Shown here: piece after piece, positions 53,813 through 64,000 of the stretch
Position numbering within the stretch: position 1 is the first letter of the stretch
Layout: each line of letters opens with the position of its first letter
Origin: Pararge aegeria
Taxonomy: Eukaryota > Arthropoda > Insecta > Lepidoptera > Nymphalidae
Length of the DNA stretch: 64,000 bases
NCBI RefSeq assembly: GCF_905163445.1
Contig: NC_053187.1
Coordinates: 6,014,001-6,078,000, forward strand
Direction of reading: 5' to 3'
Notes under the pieces: generated by a model
Databases searched by the model: none
The model's input: the letters and a program-made list of their open reading frames with translations, nothing else
What the model was told of the DNA's origin: nothing
Translations under genes and position numbers: made by a program

Positions 53813-54004
53813 CATAGACTCTAGATTTAAGATTTGTTATTTCAACAAACATTTTTAAGCCCGGAAATCCTTTTAAACGGCAAAAGGCATTATGCCTTTT
53901 ATAAATTTGTCAGATTTGCATAAGGGAACGATTTAGACGAATTGTTTAGAATTTTGGATTTAGAATGTGCTAAGAAATCGTAGGTTTTGGCATACCATAT
54001 TATC

Positions 54005-54242
54005 GCTGGGAGTAAGAAACCCAGAACGCACCTCCAACTTTTCTAAGTTATGTGAGTTTTAGGTAATTAAAATATTACTTCAACGGTGAAGGAAGACATC
54101 GTGAGGAAACCTGCATGTCTGAAGGTTCTACATAATGTTCTCAAATGTGTGGACTACGGCCTTAACCCTTTCTTACTGTGGGAGCAGACCCGTGCCCTTC
54201 AGAGGGCCGCAATAGCTTTAAAATAATGGTGATGATGATGAC
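54005..54242 (+). mobile_element. SINE family B copy, head truncated
   Basis: CCAGAACGCACCTCCAACTT to TTATGTGAGTTTTAGGTAATT, AACGGTGAAGGAAGACATCG and CCTGCATGTCTGAAGGTTC, with GTGGACTACGGCCTTAACCC and a GGTGATGATGATGAC tail. The AGTCCACCAATCC-GGCCAGC block is deleted. Confidence 0.92.
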
Positions 54243-54499
54243 AACGAAATGATAATGTATGTTCGGACCTTTAAAGTTGTACGTCCATCCAGTTATCGAC
54301 TTAGATTAACGTTACTTCAGCGTCAGTCTTGCAATGCCCAAATGTTTTTTTAGATTAGAATTAGAACATAAACCACCACACTGCTTCCAATTGGCTTTAA
54401 CGATAACTGTCACGGCTTATTTGAGTGGAATCAGTGGAAGTTAAATTAGTGGAATCTTGATTGATGGCTTAACGTGCTTTGCAAAAAAAGGGGGTGTAC

Positions 54500-54630
54500 A
54501 ACGCCAGTTGGCGACGACGGGCTGTTACTGAGAATTGAACTTGGCTTGATCCCATAATTGAAACCAGGAAATCTTGATTCGTAGTTGAACATACTAAACA
54601 TTAGACCAACGAGGCTTAATCATTAACGAA
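54500..54630 (-). mobile_element. tRNA-head-like element fragment
   Basis: GAGAATTGAACTTGGCTTGATCC, with TAGACCAACGAGGCTTAATC distal, resembles the reversed head at 19.66 kb (AGACCAACAAGACAG). It may be a third tRNA-derived family; decayed. Confidence 0.35.
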
Positions 54631-54639
54631 ATCGAAAGA

Positions 54640-57600
54640 TTTACGCTTTCACATCTAGATGGCCAGTCCCCTCACTTGTGAGAGGAAAAGAAAATGGTAG
54701 GGAAAAAACGTGTTAATCAAAACTACTTCACTTAATTTTGATTAAAATCAGTTTATCTGATCACATTTCAAGCGTCATCGAAATACAATACCTTTCTTTC
54801 TTATCTTTGCACAAAATATAACATCTTTTTTACGCAATAAATTAACTTACAGACATAAAACGGCAAAGATCCTCTAACAAGAGTACCATACCAAACTTTA
54901 GCTTTCCCGCCGCCCTCCCGTGAAAACGACATAAAAAATAATAAACAATTTACGTTCCCAGACACGCGCCCGCCTCATTACGCTTTAGTATTAGCCATCT
55001 GAGATTTTTCACGAACTCAGCTGCACAGAAAATCTTTAAAGCTTGGCTATTCTTAAGCTTGTTAACACCAACTTAATAATCATATAAACGTTGGATATTG
55101 AAGATAAGATGGTAGTATAATAAACATCCCTAAATATTTCTGTATTCAAACTTTAGTCTAGCTTTTCGGTTGCTTGTACAAATCGACTGAGCTTTTCCAT
55201 GAGTTTTTCCAGATATGAGTTTTTTTTTTCCAGATATGAGTTTTTCCACCCGCTTTGTGTATCTATAACCCTAATGGGTGATCTATGAATAATGCTGCAC
55301 TTCAGTCTGCACACTGGGACATAGGCCGTCCTAGCTATATCCTATGGCTATATATCCGCCTATATATATAATTATTTATTTATTTATTTACTGTCTTTTT
55401 AATTTTATCATGTGTTTGTAGTTTTTATTATAATTTAATTTGACATTTAATTAAGGTTGAACTTTTTAATATCCAATGAACCAAATTTGCACACTATTAA
55501 TTTAGTAGAATGTTATGCTCTCTAAAATAACTATATTGTTAACCAACATCTTTATATTGTACAAACATTCTTGCAAACAAATGATTATTATTATTATTGT
55601 TATTATCCCGCCTACGGCTACTGCTTCGCTAACTATAACGGTTACTTTGATTCTTCTACGAATGTGATCATTTCTGATTCAGCGTAGCATTCCGTCATTC
55701 GTTAAATAACTCTTAGCTTTCTTATAAGACTGAGTGGCCGATCGAAAAAAAGTAATGTAATTGAACAATTGCTAGCAATTTAGAACTTTGTTCATTGTAA
55801 AGTCAACACACAGGCTTCGGTGGCGGAGCGAAATGTGCGTAGAAAGTACATTGCGGAAGATCAGTTTGCTGTAGAGTTTATAGATTGAAGAAATAATAAA
55901 TTACCCAACACTCCTGCTCGGCGCGGAGTATCTATAGCAAACTAAGTTTAACGCTCATTGTATATCATGGAATTTAGCAAAGTAACGCCTGCTTTTATCC
56001 AATAAAATAACTATTTCTAAGACAGTGAAATAAAAAAAACCCAATTATCACCATCACATTTCACGTCAGGTTCCATCAGGTTAGATGGTCAAGCTTAAAC
56101 TCGTCATGGCTAAAAAACAACACACGCAGCTCGCATTGTGTATATGCAAAACAAAACTGGTCAAAAGCAACAAGTGTACAATTCTTGGAATACCTAACAA
56201 ATGTTACGTTTTTTCCGTTGTCCCCACAACATGGCCCAATTAAGAGCCCAACACGGCCTGCGCCGTACTCTCTCTCTTTATAATTTATTCGCTAAGGATT
56301 TTGGTTTTGGACTTTTTTTTTTCTGATTGGAATCGATTTCGTAAACACCTTGTTTAGTCGTCTGCGAGCTTTGTTTCTTGATAACGATGGTAAATAGCAT
56401 ACGGTAAGATATTCATTTGATTACCAATATTCCAATAATTCTGATTTAAATGCTAATGAGAAAAGACTTTAATGCTCTTACACATATTTTAAAAATACAA
56501 TTTAAGTAGTGTAGCTGCCACATGATTTACATCTCAAAACAATACCCTTGGTGATGGTGTCTACTGATTAAAATTATATGGATTTAGATGAACTAATGAA
56601 TAATAAATCTTTAAATATATTATTGAATATGGACAGCACATTTGGACATGCAAAGCGATACTCTTACTGCGAGCAATCTGTTACAAGCTTTTTAAAAAAA
56701 AAATGTTATGTCCGTTATCTCCAAAGATCTTCAGCCAACGTTTATCTTTAAATAAGATAAACCAAAGAGCTTTTTAAAATTTGTTAGTTTTTGGCAGTCG
56801 GTTCTAAAGCGACCAAAAGATTAAATATTGACTCATGCAGGATGATAACGGGTTAACTAAATATAACCATAACGAGGCAATTATAAAGTTATATTATAAT
56901 CTACCAAAGGCAAAAACTAGAATTACAAGTCGATGTTAACGCTTAAGATAAACTGATTAATTCAACCAACGCGCCTCTAGCTGAACCGTACAAGTCTATA
57001 GACTACATTGCAGAGGGTAAAAAGCTGTTATATCATTAACACAGGCTACAAACATAATTAATCTGGTTAACATATTAAATATGTGACATGGAGTTGATTC
57101 GCTGAAGTAATAATACGATTCAAAAAAAGTGTTTTATAAAATGATTACATAATAGAAGACTAATTAATTGAGTTTAAGATCATTTGAAATATGGGTAACA
57201 AACTCTATTCAAATCTTATCTTAATTATTCTGATGTTAAAAATATTGCGCTGATCATTTTTGGGGCTACAACTATGGTGGCTTGAGTCTTATTATTTTCA
57301 ATATCAATATTATAAAATATTATGGCATCGCCATAATAAAACCTTAGATCAATAATATTTGAAAAAAATATGTAAAGAAATGGCTGCAAATCGAAATACC
57401 ATTTCTTTGAGATATACCAATTTCTTTTTTAAGCTAGTCGATTGTGCATGTTTTTTCTTTCATATAATTTTCCATTATATTCTACGGACATCGAGTTAGT
57501 GTTATTTTTTCTTTTTCATAACTAAATATAAGATATCAGCAATTTTATTATTTTCTTTAATTTTAACTTTTTAATAATAATGAACGGAGTAACTAAAATA

Positions 57601-58715
57601 ATTAATTAATCGGTCGCAAAAGTTAATTCTTCAGTTTAAATTGGAACAGGTTTGACAGTTATTTTAGTTAGCAATCTGGGAAGATTGACAGACAAGACAT
57701 ATACCTAAAACTCAAGACTTAATAATTTTGGCACTATTTCTTTATGATTGATTACGGTATTTTTATCATCTTTTAAGATAAAAGATAAAGAATATTCGTT
57801 GTGTAATTATATTAGTCGAAACTTATAATATATATTCCCATTTCTCTGCCAGTTAAAAGTTATCTTGGGCTAGAATTTTACATTTTAAGTCTCAGTCTAT
57901 CCTTTAAACTCTTGTTTCATTTCATTTAAAAATGAAAGTCATTAAAATGCAGTCCATTTGCACTAAAAACTTATTTTATACTTTTTTTATTCGCACAACG
58001 ATTTATTTAGTTGTTTTGCGTGACACGAACTTGAATTCAACATTTCACCAAAGCAACAGCGCGTTAACTGCATTTTTAAACAACAAAAAAACACGGTCTC
58101 TGTTTTACCTTTAGCTGGACTACAATCTTAAGGCGTTGCTCATTGGTCCATTCCTTGCAAACTATGACATTTATCTCCTTAGAAGAATTTAGTACAGATA
58201 AAACAAACCAGTTTCGGTAGCGAGTAAATGTCGACATGCTCTACAGTTATATGTTCAGAATAGTGATGTCTTATCTCCGACTCGACTAGAGTTCAAAGCC
58301 TAAATTGTTCACGCAAATAAAATAATGAGTAGAATTAATTTGTCACTGGCCTATGGTTTTAAAATATTAAAAACCCACAATAATATTAAATCAGAGATAT
58401 TATAATTGTCCTTTGATTTATTTTACTGAAATAGTCCCAGCAAACATTTTTCTTTTATTAACTATATATATATTTAAACTTGGTTTTTCTGTTCTAGAAA
58501 AATCAGTTAATCGAAAAGCTCTAGCCACAAAAAGTAAAAGGAATCCATTTTTTTATATTTGTAACGCTGGAATTTGTTATACGAAACATTAATGTTACAA
58601 GTATGAAATATAAGTAATAAACCAACTATAAGTTAACTATTTAAGGAATATATATTGGTAAAATAAAATATGCTTAGTAAAATAAAATGGGAAACAATAT
58701 TGTTAAAGTAGCATT
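54640..58715. other. Longest stretch without recognisable repeats
   Basis: About 4 kb with hardly any SINE, LINE or MITE block; one scrap near 55290-55340 (GCACTTCAGTCTGCACACTGGG). A GC-elevated patch at 54900-55000 contains TTTCCCGCC (54903-54911), an E2F-type site. Frame 57932-58114 has no motif. Repeat depletion can indicate regulatory DNA, but could be chance. Confidence 0.35.
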
Positions 58716-58723
58716 TTTTTTTT

Positions 58724-58886
58724 TTATAAATACATAAATATAATACGACAATACACACATCGCCATCTAGCCCCAAAGTAAGCGCAGCTTGTGTTATGGT
58801 GTCCAGTTGTGGGAATCGAACCCACGGCCTTGGACTCAGAAAGCAGGGTCGCTGCCCACTGCGCCAATCGGCCGTCAATCGGCCGT
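58724..58886 (-). mobile_element. Internally deleted SINE family A copy
   Basis: The tail ATAAATACATAAATATAATACGAC and CATCGCCATCTAGCCCCAAAG run to GCTTGTGTTATGG. There the sequence jumps (about 58797) to TGTCCAGTTGTGGGAATCG, skipping the roughly 110-140 bp of body present elsewhere. The head CACTGCGCCAATCGGCCGT is complete and its last 11 bp are tandemly doubled (58865-58875, 58876-58886). The frames here are shadows. Confidence 0.95.
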
Positions 58887-59246
58887 ATTATCTTTAATTG
58901 AACTCGCACTCGTAAAATCGATTAGTACAGAGAGTTGTCCTCGCTTGGGCATCACTAGTTCAGTCTCAAGCGCAGTTTGTCTTAAATCATGCTACATAAT
59001 GATACAATTATTTATGTTGATTTATGTCATTCATCAAGAACTGGTATGAGGCATTTTATGTAAAATTTTATTTATTTATTTACGACGTCTATTTATTAGT
59101 CCGTAGTAATTCAGGTTGTCAGAAATTGTTTTTACACATTTTTAGACTGTTACTTGATATTAACAAAAATTGCGCGTAACATTTAAATATTTTTATGTAT
59201 ATAGAAAAAATATTATTGAATTGTAAATTTTTGATGATGGATTTTT

Positions 59247-59292
59247 GAAGGTGGCAAGAAACTCAGCAAGAGCTGAGTTTCTTGCCACCTTC
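59247..59292. repeat. Perfect 21-bp hairpin with 4-nt loop
   Basis: GAAGGTGGCAAGAAACTCAGC (59247-59267) is the exact reverse complement of 59272-59292 around AAGA. GCAAGAAACTCAGCAA is a block I know from lepidopteran LINE 3' UTRs, so the palindrome may derive from one. Confidence 0.95.
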
Positions 59293-59499
59293 TTCTTGGT
59301 CACTGGAACGTTCGTCGTGAGTTGTTCCTCGTCCACCATCTATGTCTTGTATAATTTAACTTCGATTCGTGAAGTATTTAAACCGTGATTTTCTCAAATA
59401 AACAGTTGTGTTATTTCCACCAAGACCTTGGCAGACTCGAGAAGAAAACGGCGCTACAGTATTTACCACACACAAAAGCCCAATAGTTGTACCATTTCC

Positions 59500-59668
59500 C
59501 AAAGAGTCTTTCCTCACGATGTTTCGCTTCATGTTGAAGCAAGTGATATTTTTTTAGCATAAAACGGATATTACTCAGAAAAGTTAGTGGTGCGTTAGTG
59601 GTGCTGGGATTCTAATTCAGCCACTCGAAAGTGAGGCCGAAGTATTAACCACTCGGCTATTACCGAAA
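59500..59668 (-). mobile_element. SINE family B, head half
   Basis: AGTCTTTCCTCACGATGTTTCG, CATGTTGAAGCAAGTGATAT and the head GTGCTGGGATTCTAATTCAGCC/CCACTCGGCTATTACCG. GTGGTGCGTTAGTGGTGC shows a local 9-bp doubling. The 3' half is missing. Confidence 0.9.
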
Positions 59669-59689
59669 AAGTAACTATTCCTGATTTTT

Positions 59690-59775
59690 TGTGTTTATTT
59701 GTTTGAACGCGCTAATCTCTTAAACTACTCTTCGGATTGGAAACATCTTTTCTGGATTTAATGGCTATATAGGAA
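59690..59775 (-). mobile_element. Fragment of the 'GCGCTAATCTC' common repeat
   Basis: GTTTATTTGTTTGAACGCGCTAATCTCTTAAACTACTC corresponds to the fragment at 25.69 kb. Confidence 0.55.
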
Positions 59776-60049
59776 ACTGAACATCACCTACACCCGTAGG
59801 AGCCGAGTAAGCGAAGTAACAGCGAAGCCGAAGATAACTGTCCCAATTACAAAATCTGATTAGGAAAGACGGGAATCCGATAGTGATTCTCTGTATGAAT
59901 GAAGTATCTACTATAACAATAAAATATCTTATTTCTGCAGAAATTGATGTTTTTGTTGAAATAAATTGCAAATTATATTTTTTGCAAATATTTCCCGCGA
60001 AAACGTTTGTTGGATGTAATGGCCGAGCTTTAGTAGTCCTTATAACAAA

Positions 60050-60242
60050 AAAGTGGCAATAATAAGTCGCGGAGCTGAAGTAGCCATGGGCGGGGACATA
60101 GCTCGGAGAATGGATGGACGCTGGGGTTCCAAGGTGTTGCGATGGCAGCCCCTCACTGGCAAGCAAGCGGTCGAACTCCAACGAGGTGGACAGACAACAT
60201 CAAGCGCTTCGCAGCGAGCGCGTCAGATGATATGATGATGAT
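60050..60242 (+). mobile_element. RTE-like LINE C-terminal fragment, frameshifted
   Basis: One frame reads MGGDIARRMDGRWGSKVLRW and continues QPLTGKQA. Then the +1 frame continues GRTPTRWTDNIKRFAASASD. The pair follows the standard RTE C-terminal order (GHxARR, RWGSKVLxW, GRPPTRWTDDI), so one frameshift separates them. It ends with an ATGATGATGATGACGATGA tail. The long minus-strand frame 59765-60181 is a shadow. Confidence 0.82.
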
Positions 60243-60244
60243 GA

Positions 60245-60940
60245 CGATGACAAAAAACTAAGCAACTGATTGAAATCACAAAATAGGTACCTATTTGATA
60301 TACGCAGAGATTTTTGAAGTTAAAGCGGTACAAAATTGTTTATATAGTCGTGACGTCATAATTTTATATTGTCGTTTAATGGCGGATTCCTAGATTTTAC
60401 AGTTTTATTTATTGAAAATAAATACGAATCCCACTTAGAATATAAATAGTATGGATTGGGAAAGTTAAGAAGGTGTCAGTCAATAGTTTAATGACAAACA
60501 AGCAATCTTGCACACACATTCTCCTGAAAGTGTGTGCAAGTCACGAGTTAGAAGGACGTAGAGTCAAATAGGCGACTTTATGTAGTGATATAAGACCCCT
60601 ATGTTTAATATAATATACTTTACTTTTTGGGCACAAAGAAACAAGTACAATTCTAATGGTGTACAAAAAGACACATTAGTTATCAGTTAAATGATCAAAG
60701 CAATTGTTACAGCAATGTATGGTTAGATACAATTTTTATCGATATATAGTAGGTGAAAAACTTCTGCCCCAATACTAGGATTTAACCTGTACAAGAGGCA
60801 GTGCTCTCCAAGTGAAGCACTTAAGAATAGGTACATAATTAAAATTGTCTTTATGATAACAGTGAACAAATGTTTAGGTATAGTTTTAGGTTAATAAATA
60901 GCAATACAAAATGTAATTATAAAGGTGTGCGTCTAGTGTG
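60245..60940. other. AT-rich DNA, nothing firm
   Basis: TATCGATA (60737-60744) is an exact DRE-type octamer, but about one is expected by chance in this window. No repeat or gene recognised. Confidence 0.4.
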
Positions 60941-60943
60941 CAT

Positions 60944-61515
60944 ATGAATGAATGAATGAATGAATACACTTTTATTGTACACCACATAAACATAACAAAT
61001 TATAAGTAAAAATTTAACAAAAAGTATACAATTTGGCGGCCTTATCGCTACATAGCGATCTATTCCAGGCAACCAAAAGCGTTAAAAACAGCTCAAGAAG
61101 AGAGGTAGGTGGTGCATTTAAATAAACATGCATAAACCTATATATACAAATATAATATATACATATAACAAACTTACAATAAAATATATAGATAGTGATA
61201 ATAATTAATATATACCTATATAATTAATATCAATAAAAAATAAATATATACAATATTGTCAAACCACAAATAAAACAGAAGGGAATAGGCAAGTTAAAGA
61301 TCCGCAGATGCAGACAAAAAAAAATCTTTGACAAGTTTTTTAAAAATGGTAAAAGACTGTGCCTCTCGGATTTCAAGAGGCAAGGCATTCCAAAGATTAA
61401 CAGCCTGAAAAAGATCGGTGGAAGAAAGATGAATTATGTGAAGGCACCCTTAAGATCAGCTTCCTTGCAGTACGGAGAACTTCACCAGGGCGACCAACGA
61501 ATTCAAATTTTTCTT
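60944..61515 (-). mobile_element. Jockey-like LINE 3' end with (GAAT)n tail
   Basis: Read from the minus strand, QAVNLWNALPLEIREAQSFT then IFKKLVKDFF (about 61310-61410) is a jockey-like C-terminus. The 3' UTR has GGTTGCCTGGAATAGATCGC and GCGATAAGGCCGCC. It ends with TGTACAATAAAAGTGTATTC and a GAAT microsatellite (60947-60967 on the plus strand). 35.5-35.9 kb and 40.88 kb hold other copies. Confidence 0.85.
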
Positions 61516-61850
61516 TTAAATAAGGTGGAGAAGAAGGAAAAAACAACACACAGTAGAGAATAGAACGAATGTGCAAATTTCGGCGAAATCGAATAGATAA
61601 CCACTTGAGTCGAGAGCGAAATTGTGATACATCTTACATGGTCATATGTTGGTATGTTGAATGTATTTTTGTGTGTGTTTTGATATGTGCGTCTTGCTGT
61701 GTTTATATGTAAACTTATGGTAGAACTGTCAGGACATAAAAATAACTTTAGGCTAATAGACATGATGGAGTTTCGTTTAATTAACTTAAATAATGTTAAA
61801 TTAATTACTAAAATATATAAACAAGACATTTTATATATTTATTTTATTTA
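61503..61850. other. AT-rich DNA; long chance frames
   Basis: The 108-codon minus-strand frame (61503-61829) and the plus-strand frame opposite carry no motif that I can recognise. Confidence 0.35.
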
Positions 61851-61857
61851 TTTATTT

Positions 61858-62060
61858 ATGTTATCGAGTCTACCGGTGATCCTAGAGCGGGCAGTTATCT
61901 TGGCCAACGAATTAGTTTGGCCATCCAGAGGGGCAATGCTGCCAGCATCTTAGGAACTGTGCCTCGCTGCGGTGGTTTCGAGGACGTTTTAGATTTTATT
62001 TAGTTTTTAAATAGTTTATTTTAGGTTATAGTTATGTATTAATAAAAATTATATTTTAGA
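61858..62060 (+). mobile_element. Non-LTR ORF C-terminus and 3' UTR, clade unsure
   Basis: One frame reads ILERAVILANELVW. A shifted frame then gives AIQRGNAASILGTVPRCGGF and ends EDVLDFI then TAG. IQRGNAASxLGT is a C-terminal pattern I associate with non-LTR elements. A TTTAGTTTTTAAATAGTTTA 3' UTR and AATAAAAATTATATTTTAGAG follow. Confidence 0.5.
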
Positions 62061-62239
62061 GATAATCAAAGACATTTTATATCTCAGGAAACCAAACGGT
62101 TCTCACGGAATTTTAAAAAAACGTAATAAAGAAGGACGAAAAACAACTGCTAGTAAAACATAAAGAAAAGTTAATTTTGTGTTATCTTTGGCTGACTATA
62201 GATTTTTACACTTATTTTATTAAAAATACCTCAGCTCAT

Positions 62240-62430
62240 ACCTAATAACGTAGCCCTTATATTCGTGCGGGCACCGTGCATACGGCGCAGGCGCATCGAT
62301 TCCCAGAACTCTTTAATTGCATCCACAGCGAAGATCGAACGCTTAAAATCGATTTTTTATTCGATTTATCCCATGTGAGCTCGAGTTCAAAATCTTGTTT
62401 TTGTTTTGCGTTAGCGAACGCTCTGTTTAT
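62240..62430. promoter_or_regulatory. GC-elevated patch, weak regulatory candidate
   Basis: GTGCGGGCACCGTGCATACG and GGCGCAGGCGCATCGAT (NRF1-like half sites) lie in non-repeat DNA, followed by two ATCGATT/TCGATTT sites. The 89-codon frame (62276-62545) has no domain I recognise. Confidence 0.18.
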
Positions 62431-62679
62431 GCAAATTTTACACGCATCTACTGAAACTTCTCAATTAATTAAAGATGGTGACAGACGCTTGCGCTTAGTT
62501 ATATCACTATTCATGAATAGAAACATTGTATGTTCATTATGTTAAAGCTTAAGTTTAAAGTTGACGAAAACAGTTTTTAGTAGGTACAGTGACAACAAAG
62601 CGATCCAAAGGAGTATTTGAATGGGCTTAATAATGAAATCTTAAGGAAAGTATTGATTCAAAAAAACTGATTAAATGTG

Positions 62680-63110
62680 TAGGCTTCGGCTTCCCATTCG
62701 GAGGAACGAGTTTGATCTCAGGAACGCACCTCTAACTTATCAAAGCTATGTGCATTTAAAGCAATTAAACATCATTTGCACAGAATTAAGAACATACAGA
62801 ATCCTCATTCAGCCATTATTGCATGCAGTGCACAGTGTCCAAATCAGAGAAGTGCGTGGGGTCACTTCACAACCACGGAATGTTGCTAGCTCACAAACTT
62901 TTCCCATTTTCCACATATTCCCATTTTCAAAAAAATTCTGAGGAAACCATTATGTCTTAGAGCTTCCACAATTTCCTCAAAGGTGTGTGGACTGTGGAAG
63001 TCTATGAATCCCCACATGGCCACCTTGGTTGACTACGGGCTGAGCTATTCTTATTCTGAGAGGAAACTTGTGCGTGTCACCCCTTTTTATAAATAAAACA
63101 TAATCATCAT
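62680..63110 (+). mobile_element. SINE family B split by a MITE
   Basis: The left part (GGCTTCGGCTTCCCATTCGG, GAACGCACCTCTAACTTATC, AAAGCAATTAAACATCATTTG) stops at 62777. The right part (GAGGAAACCATTATGTCTTAG, CCTCAAAGGTGTGTGG, TTGACTACGGGCTG) resumes near 62940. The intervening sequence is MITE M2. Confidence 0.85.
62777..62938. mobile_element. MITE family M2, copy 4, nested and truncated
   Basis: It opens with the intact terminus CACAGAATTAAGAACATACAGAA and AATCCTCATTCAGCCATTAT, continues GCAGTGCACAGTGTCC and CGGAATGTTGCTAGCTCACA, and breaks off after TTCCCATTTTC. The right half and the right terminus are absent. Confidence 0.82.
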
Positions 63111-63114
63111 TGTC

Positions 63115-64000
63115 AGCACATTATTTTATTCGGGTATAACTATTAGATCTGTATTATTAATTACAAGCGAGTAACAAAACAACTTGGAGGGATTTTCCAA
63201 TATTTCGTTAGCGTATAATTGTTAGTTGGCTTTCCAGAGTCGGTTAAAGTAAATCCGGAAAATCAGACTTGATAGACGTTCAACCGCTCGTTTGTTATGT
63301 AGTATTTAAAGATAATTTCCTTGTACGGGTTTATGGAAAAGTTTTTTGGTGTATATCAATTACCAATTCATTGAAATAAAACATTAACTACTTTAATTTC
63401 CAATCCGTTCGCAACCCCTAACTGACTTAGGTCAGTTATGGCCCACTGACTGATACAACACGAAAACGACGCTGAAAATACAAACAGTCTTCAAACGTCT
63501 GTAACATGTTTTTCAGTATCGGAATTATAGGTCTACATATTTTTTGTTTAATTTCGCCTATTTAATGTTTTTCTCTGGTTTTCCTCGGCGATGGTTAGTT
63601 AACCCCTTACCGACAAGAATGTGCTACGATTGAGCGTAAAGGCACGATGTCGCGTATGAACCCCGTTAGTGGGTTTATTATAACTGACATACTCGTAATT
63701 TTTTTTTATTCGATTAAGGCTAACATCTTTCATTGCACCGTCATATAACACCTAGTAAGATTGCAACAAAGGGCTAACTACAAAGTAAACTTTTTTTCAT
63801 CAAGATCATTGGTAATTTAATTTCTTCGACAGCTTTTTCTAGAACTTAAATATTCCCCTCCGCACCTAAAAATTAATAATTAATTTATTTTAAATCTCCT
63901 AACACACACATCAATTGTGACTAAATGCTAATTTTACTGCATCAGTTTTACACAGTGACAATAGTTTATTGCATTCGAAAACACACAAATTATACGTTTC
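63115..64000. other. Mostly unique DNA with a decayed family C copy
   Basis: Near 63588-63675, GATGGTTAGTTAACCCCTTACCGACAAG and GAGCGTAAAGGCACGATGTCG correspond to family C. The remainder is AT-rich with nothing recognised to the window end. Confidence 0.5.

Noticed and set aside
59765..60181. 138-codon minus-strand frame, among the longest in the window
   Set aside because: It is antisense to the RTE C-terminal fragment at 60.05-60.24 kb and has no domain of its own.
60737..60744. Exact TATCGATA DRE octamer
   Set aside because: About one such octamer is expected by chance in 64 kb, and nothing around it supports a promoter.
61503..61829. 108-codon minus-strand frame
   Set aside because: Isoleucine, serine and threonine rich with no motif; overlaps opposite-strand frames in AT-rich DNA.

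Overview
This is a eukaryotic, very probably lepidopteran (butterfly or moth), non-coding window. The DNA is AT-rich with frequent short TAGGTA/TACCTA runs. It is crowded with insect-type retroelement debris and with two tRNA-derived SINE families whose sequence I recognise as typical of Lepidoptera, most like those of nymphalid butterflies. The order is fairly secure and the family is inference. There is no bacterial gene structure, rRNA, true tRNA or CRISPR array. I found no complete host protein-coding gene. Most open frames of 60-100 codons are chance frames or shadows of repeats.

Layout. 0-3.2 kb: unique DNA, then a tandem array of a 215-bp unit (about 1754-3135). 3.2-13.5 kb: sparse SINEs and two MITE families, plus two GC-rich islands that look regulatory (4.03-4.3 kb with E2F, CCAAT and GC-box motifs; 7.62-7.83 kb with a SOX-POU composite motif). 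13.5-33.1 kb: scattered SINE copies, LINE 3' ends and several striking short-loop hairpins. 33.69-35.24 kb: a second tandem array (about 232-bp unit) invaded by a SINE and by a LINE 3' end. 36.19-36.54 kb: a 5'-truncated LINE with a perfect 18-bp target-site duplication. 37.3-44.1 kb: more SINEs, an R4/Dong-like LINE tail, and a possible TATA box plus tiny first coding exon at 44.04-44.10 kb. 45.24-46.26 kb: the longest real coding stretch, a 5'-truncated jockey/CR1-like reverse-transcriptase C-terminus. 46.3-54.2 kb: SINEs and RTE-like C-terminal fragments. 54.3-58.7 kb: the longest stretch with almost no recognisable repeat. 58.7-64 kb: SINEs, a hairpin, an RTE fragment, two LINE tails, and a SINE split by a MITE.

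Mobile elements. SINE family A (SINE-A, head with a GGTTCGATTCCCAC B box) has 8 copies and SINE family B (SINE-B, head reading GATAGCCCAGTGGG) has about 20, on both strands. All LINE copies are 5'-truncated 3' ends or C-terminal coding pieces with no catalytic FxDD block in view, so nothing here is autonomous. Two MITE families are defined by terminal inverted repeats and flanking 8-bp duplications. The nested insertions (SINE in MITE, MITE in SINE, LINE in MITE, SINE and LINE in a tandem array) give a relative order of events. The window is best read as intergenic or long-intron DNA. Regulatory calls are motif-level hypotheses.
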